From Mactromeris polynyma (taxonomy: Eukaryota; Mollusca; Bivalvia; Venerida; Mactridae): a stretch of DNA of 64,000 nucleotides. The notes below the pieces were generated by a model. That model ran no database searches. It saw only the letters and a list, made by a program, of their open reading frames with translations, and was not told where the DNA came from. The DNA lies in the NCBI GenBank assembly GCA_032209605.1, contig JASFXZ010000039.1, forward strand, positions 1,860,001-1,924,000, given 5' to 3'. Positions 23,650 to 35,497 of this stretch are shown here, in pieces. Made by a program: the position numbers and the translations under genes. How positions within the stretch are numbered: the first letter of the stretch is position 1; the number at the start of each line of letters is the position of its first letter.

Positions 23650-25540
23650 CCCCTGGGGAAAAGTTCATGAACTGTTCATGAACTTTTGATGAACATTCGT
23701 GAAATGACAAAATTTGCCTTTACCTGGTGAGCTTTTTGTTAGTTTGTGAACTTTTAGTTCATGGACTTTTAGTTCATAAGCTTTTTGTTCATGAACTTTT
23801 TATGAAAAGTGGTATACCAGCAGTAAATTTCTGTTGCATTCCACTGAGAGTTGACTGCGACCACACCAGTGAAATAAACTTAGGTTGAATACTGGCAGAA
23901 TACCTGCAGTCAACTTTCAGTGGAATACCACAGAAATTCACTGCTGGTATACCACTGAAATACCAGAGACAAACTGTCAGTGTTAAAGCCGACTCAATTT
24001 ATCATACACATGTATCCTAGGTTACAAAATAAGACATATAATAAGACAATACATTGATTTGTAACTATCGTTTAACTGGTTTACCTAAAACATAATTAAT
24101 TTTACACATACTTTCATATGAACAGAGCTTGTACAACAGACACTTAAATATTAATCAAACTTGATTTATATCATTATATTCATAAACAAAAATACTTTGT
24201 ACTTAAAATGCAATCATAACAATAATAAACACATTTTATAAAAACACACAATTACTGAAAACTGAAATACTTGGACAAATTAAAACCGTAAATTAAATGT
24301 GTGTAAGTTAATCTGAGTTATAGGAAATAAAGAACATGTATATAAGAAAATCATTGTTGGCTTTTACATCACCTCTACAAAAAGTTAATGCACTATCATC
24401 AACAGAAATCACTATGCGTAGATGCACCAATCTCTTCCTGGCTACCATAAAATGTCCAAGTCTAGAAACAACCAGCGAGTTTTAAATACATCTTTAATAT
24501 GACATCTCCTCGATAGCAATACCATTGTGTGAAATAAAAAAATAAAAATGTTTACTACTAACTTGAAAATACTAACAACAAATTGAAAATATCAATTTAA
24601 TTTTTTTTGCTTGTGATGTACACTTAATGGTATTTACAAAATCAAACAGACCAAATCACATAAAAATATTAATAATTGACCAATGCAAGTAAAACTTGAC
24701 AAAATCAAAAGCTTAAATAATTAAGTGCATAAAATTGCTGCACACATTAAATTAATGTCATCAAAATTAATTCTAAATGCTAGGAAATAATAGCAATTGA
24801 CACCAGTAACCGTTTAAGCATGCCAAGGGGCAAAACAAATATAGGCGAAACGACTTGAGTACGAAAGTTTCGAAACAACAATACCTCACGCATGTGCAGA
24901 AACTGAATTCATATTTTATCTATTTTCTTAAAACATGGACTTCAGAAGCTCTTATTAACTCTATGCAATCATATGGAATTAATTACTATCACAAACCACG
25001 ACACCAGATTATGCAGCTTTCAAGCTAGCGTGAGCGATTCATTCGAAAAATGTACAGTTAAGCAACGTTATTTTGGTCGGGAAATATCGGGATGAAATTC
25101 AACACTGCAACCAACTTTAAATCCGACAGTGCTCCAACAACATACAGTTACACTTAGTTGCATGATCAGTAAGTTTATTAGTTCCATGGAAGCTGTTACT
25201 AGGTATGATCGTTTACTTTAGTACAGCTTTCGTCTGACATTGCTCCCATTTCTTTATTAAGGCAATAAGGGAGTTCATGAACTTTCCATAGGTAATTCAA
25301 AAGTTCATGAACTGGAGAATCATCAAAATGAAAGTTCATGAACTATTTGGCAGGTCCATGAAAAGTTTAAGACATTTCAATAAGTAATTCAAAAGTTCAT
25401 GAACTGAAGGTTCATTAAAAAGAAAGTGATGGAAGGTTCATGAAATGTTCATGAACTTTTCAAAAGGTCAAGAAAAGTTTATGAACTTTTAAAAAGTTCA
25501 AGAAAAGTTCATGACCTTCATGAACCTTTTTCGCAGGGGG
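23650..25540. mobile_element. ~1.9-kb element with TTCATGAAC-rich inverted ends
   Basis: The left end starts CCCCTGGGGAAAAGTTCATGA. The right end is the near complement, TTCATGAACCTTTTTCGCAG followed by GGGG. Both ends hold many copies of the palindrome AGTTCATGAACT or close variants, at irregular spacing: about four between 23,660 and 23,800 and about nine between 25,270 and 25,530. The ~1.3-kb interior is AT-rich, with no transposase frame I can recognise. I infer a non-autonomous DNA transposon with long, internally repetitive termini. The family is not identified and no target duplication is evident. Confidence 0.6.
23811..23953. repeat. Imperfect inverted repeat, 48-base arms
   Basis: Left arm 23,811-23,858 begins GGTATACCAGCAG and ends GTTGACTGC. 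Right arm 23,906-23,953 begins GCAGTCAAC and ends CTGCTGGTATACC. They pair over 48 bases with about five mismatches around a 47-base loop. GGTATACC is itself palindromic. It lies just inside the left end of the 23,650-25,540 element. Confidence 0.8.
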
Positions 25541-25789
25541 TGTTTGTGATTGAGTCTATATACAGTGATCTAAGACTTACAGTTTTGCAGTAATCGAAAA
25601 CTGTAGATGTAGAAAAGTCTACATGGAGTGAACTTAGTCAATTCCATTAAGGGTGTATTCATAATTCTCCAACTCTAGTTTAATTCATTACAAGTTCTTC
25701 GTATTGTATCTAGGTATACAGAATCTCTTAGTTTTATTGCTGCAATCGAATGGAAAAAACGCTGTGTATGACAAGTAAAAGAGATGAAA
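25541..25789. other. Unique flank, no gene
   Basis: Nothing supported beyond simple AT-rich sequence. Confidence 0.4.
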
Positions 25790-25822
25790 GTCTATTTCTA
25801 TTAATTTTTATCTCTTGTTATT

Positions 25823-26071
25823 GTGAAGTATAAAAAATATGCACTAAGTCTTTTAACTGGTGAGATAAAAATTGAGAAATTGAGCAATAAAACGAAGAGA
25901 AATAATGGTTGTGACCTACCGAGTAAACTTAATCATACACTAATGGATTTGGGGCTAAAATCTATCGAGGAATTGTTTCCTTGGCAAAAAAATATTGTTC
26001 AATTATATTGCTTTTTTTGTATAAAATATGACTGTAGTAAGTCCCCTGCGTTGTTCTTAATTGTTTCTTAA
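25823..26071 (+). CDS. Possible coding exon or pseudo-exon, helicase-like Q-motif region (weak)
   Basis: The open segment translates to 82 residues with a charged, non-repetitive middle. Residues ~31-55 include LPSKL, MDLGLKSIEELFPWQ and KNIV. The pattern 'small domain, LP.K, then G...LF.WQ' recalls the segment just before motif I in Ski2/HELQ/Pol-theta-type superfamily 2 helicases. This is a resemblance from memory only. The pyrimidine-rich stretch before 25,828 could be a splice acceptor. No Walker A segment follows in any frame nearby, and the last ~25 residues look non-coding. It could equally be chance or a relic. Confidence 0.2.
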   Translation: MKYKKYALSLLTGEIKIEKLSNKTKRNNGCDLPSKLNHTLMDLGLKSIEELFPWQKNIVQLYCFFCIKYDCSKSPALFLIVS

Positions 26072-27381
26072 GTACTTGAAATTCAAGATTTACAGCAGTG
26101 CCAGAATATTATGGGTATGAAAAATTAATGAGATTCTTATGACAAAATTTCTCATCTTCTTTGTGAAGATTATATTAAAATCAATGAAGATATTGATTAC
26201 CTTTGAAATTAGTAGCAACTGCTGTAATGTTGTTATTGCCCCTACAGTAAACTATGGGATAATTACATAATCGTAATAACTCACAGGGGTTTGGGGGAAA
26301 TTTTATATCTTCCCTAGAATGATATAAAGTAGAAATTATGGTTGGAGTGTTGGTGTGTTCTAGCTAGTTTTATGTTACTTGCAAACATGTAAGAGGGATG
26401 TATAATTGTTTATGGTCACAATTAGTTCTTTTTTATAATGTTTACTCTATAGTTATATTGTTCATTCTTGTATGAGACATTTTGAGAATTAGTTTCAAAG
26501 TCACAGAGCTGAGGAGTGAATACCCACAATGCTGTAGGCTCATACACTGTGACCCATATTCCTCAATGTCATTATGTCCTTGATTGTCAATGTTTTGTGA
26601 ACATTTCAGAATCAATTAACTTTTCATTTGATTCACTGCATTTCATACCTGTGTAATGTTATTGAAATTGCAGAGGAAAGCGACATCATTACAAAAATGG
26701 ATGGCATAAAACAGTGCTACTACCGCTACTACTGCTCAAAATTAAAGCTGTGGGAGTGCTTGGATATTTGAGTACTCGTGATTTCAATGCCCATGATAGA
26801 GTACGTATACTTTCCTCTATAATAATTGCTGAATTGCGATCTTGATGTGAAATGATGAAACAGATAATAAAGCACATTACAGCAGATATAATGGCCTTAT
26901 ATTAAAACGATGCCAAAACGTTTTGATATACAATTAAAAATATCACAATGAAAGTAACTCGGTTACATCAGTTCTGCAGCTAGCATCGGCACATAGTGAT
27001 TTAAATTGTAGCTACTATTGAAGTAGAAATTCAAGCAATATGTTTTTGTTGTAAATGATTTCTTGTCATGAATATTTTGGATTGGATTTTGAGATGAATA
27101 AAATATTATTATACAGGCTTGATTGAAAATGCAAAATTGCGATGATAGCTTTACAGTAATTGTCATTATATTCTTCTACAACATACATGATAACTTCAGG
27201 ATGGCAAAATCATTTAAAATAAAGTATACCAGTTTTTTTTTTAATCATCATAAAAGATTGTGGCTCAGATGGAGAATTGTTGACCCTGAATGATTCGCTG
27301 ATTGAATCTGATTGGCCCATGGCATGCAATCCACAGCCCTTACCAAAATCGAATTTGGCTGGTGACTTGAAATACTATGAT
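26072..27381. other. Gene-free stretch
   Basis: No supported gene. Minus-strand open frames at 26,689-26,877 and 26,963-27,166 have no recognisable domain. Confidence 0.45.
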
Positions 27382-27688
27382 ATACGAGGGCTGTCCCGCT
27401 AAATCGTAGACTTTAGTTATTTCTAAAAAACTAATGAACTAAGTTTTGGACAAATTTCTCATCTTCTTGTGAAAATGCACACGAAATGTCTAGTTGTGTG
27501 GTCCTAGCGGTATGACTTGGGGCGTTGTCCTGGTGCAATACTATGTTTTCAATCTGATCAGCCATGTCTGGGCGCTTCTTCCGTAACGGTGCATGAGATC
27601 GCGGCGTACCATCTGGAATGAGACAAAATACAATTTCCTTAGTTGCAATTGAACAAAAAGGACTTTCACTCACTGGTCCATCTGTCAA
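27382..27688 (-). pseudogene. mariner-like transposase fragment
   Basis: The minus-strand frame 27,688-27,431 contains, at residues 36-61, RKKRPDMAD followed by VLHQDNAPSHTA. HxDNAPxH is the signature around the second catalytic aspartate of mariner transposases (Asp at residue 54 of the frame). The expected third motif (YSPDLAPCD) does not follow: the frame runs into unrelated sequence and stops. Residues 1-30 are not mariner-like and overlap a separate duplicated block (27,648-28,110). TACGAGGGCTGTCCCGCTAA at 27,382 resembles a mariner terminal repeat and may be one end. The element is heavily deleted and inactive. Confidence 0.75.
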
Positions 27689-28110
27689 CAGGGTACTTAT
27701 TTGATCATCAGCTGATATGGATTTGTATCAACCTACAGTCTTTGTTGTAAAGGTACGCATTGCATTGACATGGGCACTTGAATTAATTGTGAATAAAGGC
27801 TTCTTATATCTATAGCAAGATTCCTTTTTTCAGTTTATTTTTCAGTTAGCAGGATTATCCTAGCCCAACATGTAATTAAATTGTTCACTATCTCCATTTC
27901 ATTGTACTTTTTTGTAGACCTATTTTCTTGGGAGATCCAGGACATTTCCAGTGCTGCATATAACATTCAGATTGTAACCATCAACAAAGTGAGATTTTCC
28001 AATTAGAGTCTTGTTTGAAGTTATAACCATACTTCGGGGAGCATCCATCGGTTCCACCGATGTCCTTGTTTGTAATATGTATTGGTGCAATCCTCGATGA
28101 AAGAACAAAA
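27648..28110. repeat. Duplicated block, copy 1
   Basis: Shares AACAAAAAGGAC, CACTGGTCCATCTGTCAAC, TGACATGGGCACTT, GCAGGATTATCCTA, CCCAACATGTAATTAAATTG, TCTTGGGAG, AGTGCTGCATATAACATT and GGGAGCATCCAT in the same order with 28,566-28,935. Copy 1 has about 60 extra bases near 27,700-27,765. The short minus-strand open frame 27,920-28,108 lies in this block and is broken in the other copy. Confidence 0.8.
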
Positions 28111-28426
28111 CACTGCCTTCTGTAAATGCTAAAACTGATTAGCTAGACAGTCAAAATTTCCCTCAATACGAAAGGTAATACATTGTGTACACATTTGATT
28201 GGTTATAGCACTGGAAAATACCCATCTATTATAATCTCAGTAGTCATGTGATCGCACTGACCAATGAAATTTAGTATCAAGAACGAACAGTGATTTCGTA
28301 AGGTCAAATATCAAAATATACTGGGTAATACAGCAGCGTGTGAATGTAACGGTAGTGGAATCAAAGCGCTGTGTGGGAGTGTACTATGCAGTGATCTCGG
28401 GGTTTCTGTAGTATAGGGTAATTGTA

Positions 28427-28548
28427 TGACCGGCAGTCGTAACATTAAGCTTTTTTTATGTTATACAACAAATTTTAACCTTCAGATTGCAACAAATTTG
28501 CAAACTTCAAGTTGTGCCGGCCATCTATTTTGAAGATATTTCTTGTTT
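28427..28548 (-). mobile_element. Repeat A, partial inverted copy
   Basis: On the minus strand this reads AACAAGAAATATCTTCAAAA, GATGGCCGGCACAACTTGAAG, GAAGGTTAAAATTTGTTGTA, ACATAAAAAAAGC and ATGTTACGACTGCCGGTCAT, matching the first ~120 bases of the full copies plus a short internal expansion. The 3' part, with the ATGCAAAT word, is absent. It sits between the two duplicated blocks. Confidence 0.65.
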
Positions 28549-28565
28549 TAACTTATGATAAAAGA

Positions 28566-28935
28566 ATTCAACAAAAAGGACATTCAGTCACTGGTCCATC
28601 TGTCAACTCCATACTTCTCTGATCATCAATTGACATGGGCACTTAAATTAAATGTGAATAAAATGCTTCTTATATCAGTAGCAAGATTCCTTTTCAGTTT
28701 TCTTTCAGCAGGATTATCCTAACCCAACATGTAATTAAATTGTTCACTATCTCAATTTCATTGTACATTTTGTATACCATTTTTCTTGGGAGTTAGAGGA
28801 CATTTCAAGTGCTGCATATAACATTAAGATTTTAACCATCAACCAAGTGAGATTTTCCAATCAGAGTCTTGCTTGACATTATAACCATACTTCTGGGAGC
28901 ATCCATTGGTACCACTCATATCCTTGTTGATAGAG
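28566..28935. repeat. Duplicated block, copy 2
   Basis: Colinear with 27,648-28,110, in direct orientation and about 900 bases apart, with many substitutions and small indels. No intact frame is conserved between the copies, so it is probably a non-coding dispersed or locally duplicated repeat. Confidence 0.8.
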
Positions 28936-30178
28936 TTATTGCCCTGCAGTGGTGAAAATTGGTCAAAGTTTGCAATGTCTGTGCTTTATATTCTAAACAA
29001 TTGTTTTTGTTTCCTTAATACTAAAAGTGAGATAACTGATTGGTTTGAAGCCTAGTTGTGCATTAATTGTCAGCATTTTTGGTCAGATTGTTTTTGGCAG
29101 CTATATGTCCCTTACGGTATGAAAAAATGGACAATTTTGGTGATTTCCTTGGTGTTATTATAAAAACTTACTTATTACACAGTTAGATCAGTGGATGCCT
29201 TTCTTACAATTTTACATAAAACATATCAAAAGTATATTAGTCTGTACTCTTAACTACTGGTAGTTACCATTCCAACAAACATAAATCGGTCAGACTAAAA
29301 TCATAATTGTTGTTTTTAGAAGGAAATTTTAGAATATTAGAATAATTTAAATTGCTGTTAAAGACCATAAAGAAATATTGTCTCTTAAAGACTTTCACAC
29401 AAGGACAATTATTCCTTTATATAAGACAATTGTTTCCTTATTAGTTTCTCAGCTTTTCATTGAACTGTTTATTTCATGCGTAATTTAAAAAATATTGTCT
29501 AGACTATGATTGTATCAATTTGAAGTAGAATTGTGTTAATTTTTGTACTTAGAAGTCTGGGGTAGTATTGATGATATTTGGTGACAAAATATGTTTCCTA
29601 TGGTAAATAATTCTGACTAGGAAAATGTCCCTCATCCATTCTTTGTGGATTAATGAGGGTCATTGTGTGAGAGATGCCTGAGGCCAAGGATATTTTAATC
29701 AGTCACGTAGGGCGTTACAAGCTGGTAAAACAAGTACATGTTTGATGCTTTAATTATGAACAGCAGTCAGGAGTGTAGCCCATTAGAAACATGCTGTTCA
29801 AAAATGTGCAAGCCGTATGTTTTGCAAAACAATCATAATTTTTTTTTATTAATGTGAAACAAATAAATTATGTAATAATATTTAACAAAACAGGTAAACA
29901 AGTATCATGTGTTCCTTTATTTGTGATCAATTTCACAACGATGGTTAATTCACAGATACAAAATGAAAACATGATTTCTCTGTTGATCCAGATTTCAACA
30001 AAAAATTAAATGTAAATGTTGACCTTTCTTTGTCTTGCTTCGTAAAAACATTTACATTTTTCATCTAATTGTTAAGACTAAACAGTAAAGTGAGTTCACT
30101 AAGATCTGAATCAATGGTCTGTTCACATTATAAACACAGTACTAAGTGAATTATAAAAGAGAGAATAAGTTGCTACAG
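28936..30178. other. Gene-free stretch
   Basis: AT-rich sequence without supported genes, elements or tandem repeats. Confidence 0.5.
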
Positions 30179-30269
30179 GGAATGCCACATACACTAGACA
30201 ATGCCTCCCCACACAGACCTCTGGGAAAGCAACAGTCCACATAACATCAGGCACTGAGGAGGTACAAGG
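30179..30269 (+). CDS. Exon-like segment (low confidence)
   Basis: Preceded by TTGCTACAG and followed by GTAAAT, giving a 91-base segment open in one plus frame (NATYTRQC...HITSGTEEVQ). GC content is higher than in the flanks. There is no domain I recognise, no neighbouring exon, and the upstream pyrimidine tract is weak. The opposite strand is also open over 30,123-30,389, so strand and coding status are uncertain. Confidence 0.18.
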
Positions 30270-30593
30270 GTAAATATGCAAGGGAACAGAGGCACAAGAA
30301 ATGTTCCATGTAAATATTGGTTTGCAGCTCCAATAGCCGATCATGTCCATTGTAAAGTATTTGTCTAGTTTGAAGCTATTTAGGATCATTGTTTAGTAAA
30401 TGCATCTAATATGTATGCATGTATGTAATGATTAGTTCAGCTTTAGTAAAAATCTGTGTATACAAATTACAGTATTCAGACAAAGAAATGGAAATGTTGG
30501 CCACTGATAAGTTTGGAGCTTGAACCTGTACCCTCGAGTTCCATTGACAGGTGCTTTACAAAAATAGCCATACAGTTCAGAACTGTTGGTTTT

Positions 30594-30880
30594 TATGTCC
30601 CCACCATTCTTTCAAATGGCACAGGGGTATAAAGTGTTTGCCCCTTTCCATCTATTCAAAACATTGGTTTCTGATTAATAACACCTGAAAGCATGGATGG
30701 ATTCAATTCATATTTGGCTCCTAAGTACATGGTAATAACAAAACAGGTAAAACTTCAATTTGGTTACAATCCACCAATTTTGGGAGGAATCATGGCCCTT
30801 TTTCGACATAATAAATTGGTTTCCGATAAATAACACTAGGGAAGCCCCTAGACACATCTAGTATTTCTTTGCCTTATTAG
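30594..30880 (+). repeat. Dispersed repeat family K, copy 1
   Basis: CCCCACCATT, TGGCACAGGGGTATAAAGTG, TTTCTGATTAATAACACCTGA, ATGGATGGATTCAATTCATAT, TTACAATCCACCAATTTTGG, GAGGAATCATGGCCCTTT and CACATCTAGTATTT. The same ordered blocks occur at 62,020-62,250 and 62,915-63,300. The type is common in bivalve genomes. Non-coding. Confidence 0.7.
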
Positions 30881-33800
30881 TAACATTGTGATACAATTGT
30901 TTTCCCGTAGCTATTGGCTTCCTGCTTAGACTTACCCATTAAATACAGACTGTAGAATGATGATGTGTCTCCAAAACCTAAATTTGCTGAGATAAGCATA
31001 TTTTTCAGCAGGGAATATATTGCTACTTGGTGGAATGAATTATATTCAATTTCTTATCAAAATTTGCATCTACAGATCTTATTTTATTTACACAAAACTT
31101 GATGTAAAATATTTGTATGATTAGAAATGCCCTTTATCAATTTCAATCTTGACCCAAAACCATTGTTGTTGATTGATCATTCATAAATTCATTTTGCGTA
31201 TCATATTAGTAAACAAATTTTGCATATCATTTCTGACGTATTTGCCTACCATGACATTGAGAGTGGTCTGTGTTTGATTTTGTGTACAATGCACATTCTA
31301 ATCAAGTGTACTGTTTATTCTTGGAAAATTGCTGTCATCTTGGTAAAAGACTTATGTACTCATGTCATTAAGTTGGTTTTCACCTCAAGGTGACCTCGGA
31401 AGTTATATAGCTGGCTTATTTGGATTTAGACCTTATTTAAACATCATTTATCATACAGCTAGACTGGTACGGAGAATTTCATTAATTAAATACGGACGAT
31501 GTCAGACGACTTGCTTGACCAAGGAGTAACCTTATTTCCCCCTTTGACTCCCACCTACTTCAAGACTGGAGGCTGAAATAGTTTTCAAATGGTCACATCA
31601 CCAATCTTTAAGTCCTTACAGGTTATGTTCCAATGTCTTTATACGGGAAAATAAAATGTCCCATGACTGTTTCCGTCAGTTTAACAAGGATACATCCCTT
31701 TATAAAATATGAATATAATGAATTTCAAATCATAGAGTATTCTAAGTTTTCTTTTAGTAGTGCCATTGACCGATTTTTTGTGTTCCTCAAAACATGACTT
31801 TATTTAAAGGATAAATATAAACGAGCAAACGCATTGACTAGTGTAAAACTTTTAAACATTTATATTCGGACAATAATGTACATGATCCACACTAGAGCAG
31901 TGTCATACATTTGGTGACCTTACAAGGAATAACTATTAGTATAATTTGCATACAAAATGTCTTCATTTTTTAGCACCAGTGTCCTAGAACTTTTAGAAAT
32001 TACTTGTAACAACTGAAACACTATCCTGTAATTACCATTAATTGAAGTTTCACCTTTTAATATTCTATCCAATCAATGTTCTTATTGTTTGTGGTTCTGA
32101 CATATACAGGAAACCATTAGACATTATTGGCTTCATGATTAAAGGTAATAATTTAACCCACAATATAGGAAATTGGCTTTCAGTTAAACTGACTTTGACC
32201 ATTTATGGACAAAAACGAATGATTTTCACATATATAATTAATGACAATTTATAGCCGTCCTACAAGCATTTGAAGTTAGCGCTTTTCTAATGTTCTTTTA
32301 GTGCAGCATTCTACGGACATCTCTAATGGGACTTCACAATTGACGTTTGTGGTTGTCAGCGGACATTCATTGTGGGTATCAATACTGTGATAAATCGACT
32401 GTAAAAGTTAATGGTGTTTATTTTCATATCATACAACTATAATGGATACTATTTGTATCCTGTTAGTTTAATGTTTAATGAAGCATGGATGCATTGGTAC
32501 AAATGATACTGAATTCATTGTCTCTGCACAGTGTTCCAGTGTGAAGTTTTGTTATTTATTGAAATCGCTATACATGCCTCTATAAAACGGTGAAAATATT
32601 TACGACAAATGCATCTTTGCAGCCCTTATCCAGTCATAGTTTTAAACTGTCTTGACATGAGCTTAATCTTTAAAATGACTGAGGAAATCTAAAACATACT
32701 TTTTTCCTGTTTCTTTTCTGAAAAATCATGATTCTTTATGTGAGCCTTCACAATTATGCAGCAGTTCCATGATACAGACTGAATACATACTTATTTAAAT
32801 AAAAGATGGCACTGTTACATTTTGAATTTGATAATGTATTGAACTTTGTTTGGTGATGAATTAAAGTCTGTGCATATCTGTTTTAATGTTGGTTATGAAA
32901 GTTGTGCCATCTCCTATTTTTATTCAGTGTTCAATTAAATACAGAATGAATTATAAAACTTGTTAATAGGTAAGGCTACCCAGACAGATATGAGTTACAA
33001 AGGGCATTGACTGTATATGAACTGTTGATCGTTTCACATAGCTGTATAATGTTAGTCAAGATCATTGTACTTGCTGCACATTAAATGACACTAAATTGTG
33101 TCCAACTCTCCAATTTCTTCTTGTCCACTTCATTTCACTAATGTGTTGATCTTAAATTGTTAGGTTGAAAAACGTGGTTTTACTGACTGTAATTATCCCT
33201 AAATAACCTGCCAGTGTCATCTAAATGTTAAGTTTAAATTGCTTTACCCGGTAAGTGGTCATTCGGTCAGTTTGCATGTATATCTTAGTGAGGTTTAGGA
33301 TGTTATATTAACGAAGGAACAAAGGTAATTTCTTTGAAGTTTACAATTCGTCTTTGTTATGCTATTCAGTTAGATTACTATATAATATGTTTAAACTGAT
33401 CATAATAAGTTTAATGAAGCATGCATAAGATCGAAATATAAATTTTAAAAAGACACGTTTTTTTGCACTAAAATTTTACTTCATTTTACAACTTATTTTT
33501 GATCCACCGGATTTTATCTGATCAGACGTATGATGTCATATGTTAGCTTCTGCCATGTCATTCACAGCGCTCTGCAGACAAATTGTTCTAGTATCATTTT
33601 CTCTCAGTGTCTCGGAAGAATGAAACACCAATGGAAACAGGCAAAGGTTTTAATTGGGAACATTCCTAATTGCATTTTTTGCCATGTTCATAAAATTGTG
33701 TAAAAATATTGAATTCCATTCTATACAGCCGAAGTTTAACTCTGTCTCGCACACAATGACTCCTGAAATCAATGGGTTAGCTGTTTCTTTGCAAACTCTT

Positions 33801-34472
33801 TGATTGGTGGAGTTAACTTGGCGTCTTTGAATCATGGCATTAATTTCTCCTTTGCAGGAAATGCTTTTGTTTAATTAACAGTCTTACACATGATTAAGGT
33901 CTGTCGATTAAATTGGTCACATTTCTTTCTCCATTTTCGATCACTTATTTTCCTGACTTGGGTACATTTCCGGTTTGTCTTTGACAGTACTGAGTTATAT
34001 TGATGAGTTTTTAGTTGCTAAGGTTTTAAATAACTGTAAAACTCTTAATTGCTCTGGAAACATTATGTGTATATGTCCATAAATTACATGTCAATTCTTT
34101 TGTCAACGAAAGTATTATGAAGTAGTTTCTGTCGATTTTCTGTGTACGTGTAGATTGTAGTGAACGTTAGAAAAGATTCACAAAGTCCTTCTGCTTGTAT
34201 TTCTTTCTTTATTCGCACACTTAAACAATGTCTGGAAATCCAGTCATATAAAGTTATAAATATTAATCTAAAGTTATGGTTCTCCAATATGTACATCAAG
34301 CTGGTACTCCAGTGAATATTAAAATAAAATAACCTAAATGCAAATTCTGGTACTCCAGTTAAATGTAAAGTAAAGGTACTCCTTTGAATGAATTCTTATT
34401 TCTCTCTGTCTAGCAGATGAAGTTACATGTATTTATACAGACCTAAAACAAAGATTATGAGGAAGCCAGACA
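30881..34472. other. Gene-free stretch
   Basis: About 3.6 kb of AT-rich sequence. Open frames at 32,042-32,254, 33,650-33,835 and 34,084-34,299 show no recognisable domain. No terminal repeats or arrays are seen. Confidence 0.5.
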
Positions 34473-34580
34473 TTAAGGGCTTTGATGATAAATAAACATT
34501 TCAGATATAACAATAGATGTGTTACCTTAAGGGCTTTGATGATAAATAAACAATTCATATATAACAATAGATGTGTGATG
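34473..34580 (+). repeat. 54-bp tandem dimer
   Basis: TTAAGGGCTTTGATGATAAA, then TAAACA and ATAACAATAGATGTGT occurs twice, 54 bases apart, with few differences. A recent local duplication. Confidence 0.85.
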
Positions 34581-35187
34581 ACAATTAATCAGAGGAAATA
34601 TGTTATTAAGATTTTTAGAAATGAGGTGTTAATAACAGAACAATAGCTTCGCAGTCAATGTTGGCAGACAGCAACAGATGACAAACTATACAAAATAATT
34701 AAAATGTATGATAAGAGAAAAGTCTAATTTTCACTGCATAATAAAAGGATTAATTATGGTATGTATCAGGTCTTAAATCTTTTCCTCCTTTCTAATTACA
34801 ATTGAATAAAACAGTTTATGGCTTGGAAATCTATTTATTGTTATAATAAATTGTTATATAACTCGGCATATTTAATATTCTACAGATGTGCTATCCAGGT
34901 TAAAAACCCAACTTGCATTCTCTTGCTATCCTTGCCTTGTGTTGTAAATCTCATTGAACAAATTTATGATTCAATTTAATGCTTTTGAATATGGTTGTGT
35001 TTTCAGTTTTCCTGCTATCTACACTTGTTTGCTCTTCTTAGCATTTTTTGCTCAGAATGGGCTATAATGTTGTAAGATTTCGTTTGTCCTTAAGTCTATT
35101 GTCTGTACAACTTGGCTTTAAATGTCATCTCCTCGGAAACCAATCAGCAGAAGTTGATGGAACTTGGCTTGGAATTGTTCCTTGTAA
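34581..35187. other. Gene-free stretch
   Basis: AT-rich. From about 35,110 there is CATCTCCTCGGAAACCAATCA and GATGGAACTTGGCTTGGAAT, wording typical of another bivalve dispersed repeat that leads into the inverted repeat. Confidence 0.4.
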
Positions 35188-35497
35188 ACATAGTTCTCAC
35201 ATCTACAATATTTACCTCCCTTGTTCTGAATTGTCAGCCATTTTGATACGCAAATTTCCTTAAAGTTTATAGGGAATATTAATGTAAACGATGATAAACT
35301 AATCCGATATATAAAAAATAACTTATTCATTTTGCTCATGTGGGCATTTGGCTCAGTAAGTTGAAGAAAAAGTGGCTGTCACATGCAAATTTTCTTGGTA
35401 TTTCTCAATTACCTATAAGGGCTTATCAGTTTTGCCTTTCAAAATGGCCGACAGTTAAGAACAAGGGAGGTAAATATTGTAGATGTGGGAACTATGT
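35188..35497. repeat. Inverted repeat with 59-base ungapped arms
   Basis: Left arm 35,188-35,246 (ACATAGTTCTCACATCTACA ... CAGCCATTTTGA) pairs without gaps with right arm 35,439-35,497 (TCAAAATGGCCGACAG ... GGGAACTATGT), with about five mismatches. The arms include TTACCTCCCTTGTTCT and its complement. The ~190-base spacer is unique. It may be a MITE or a fold-back element; flanking target duplication is not clear. Opposing short open frames cross it and are spurious. Confidence 0.85.
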
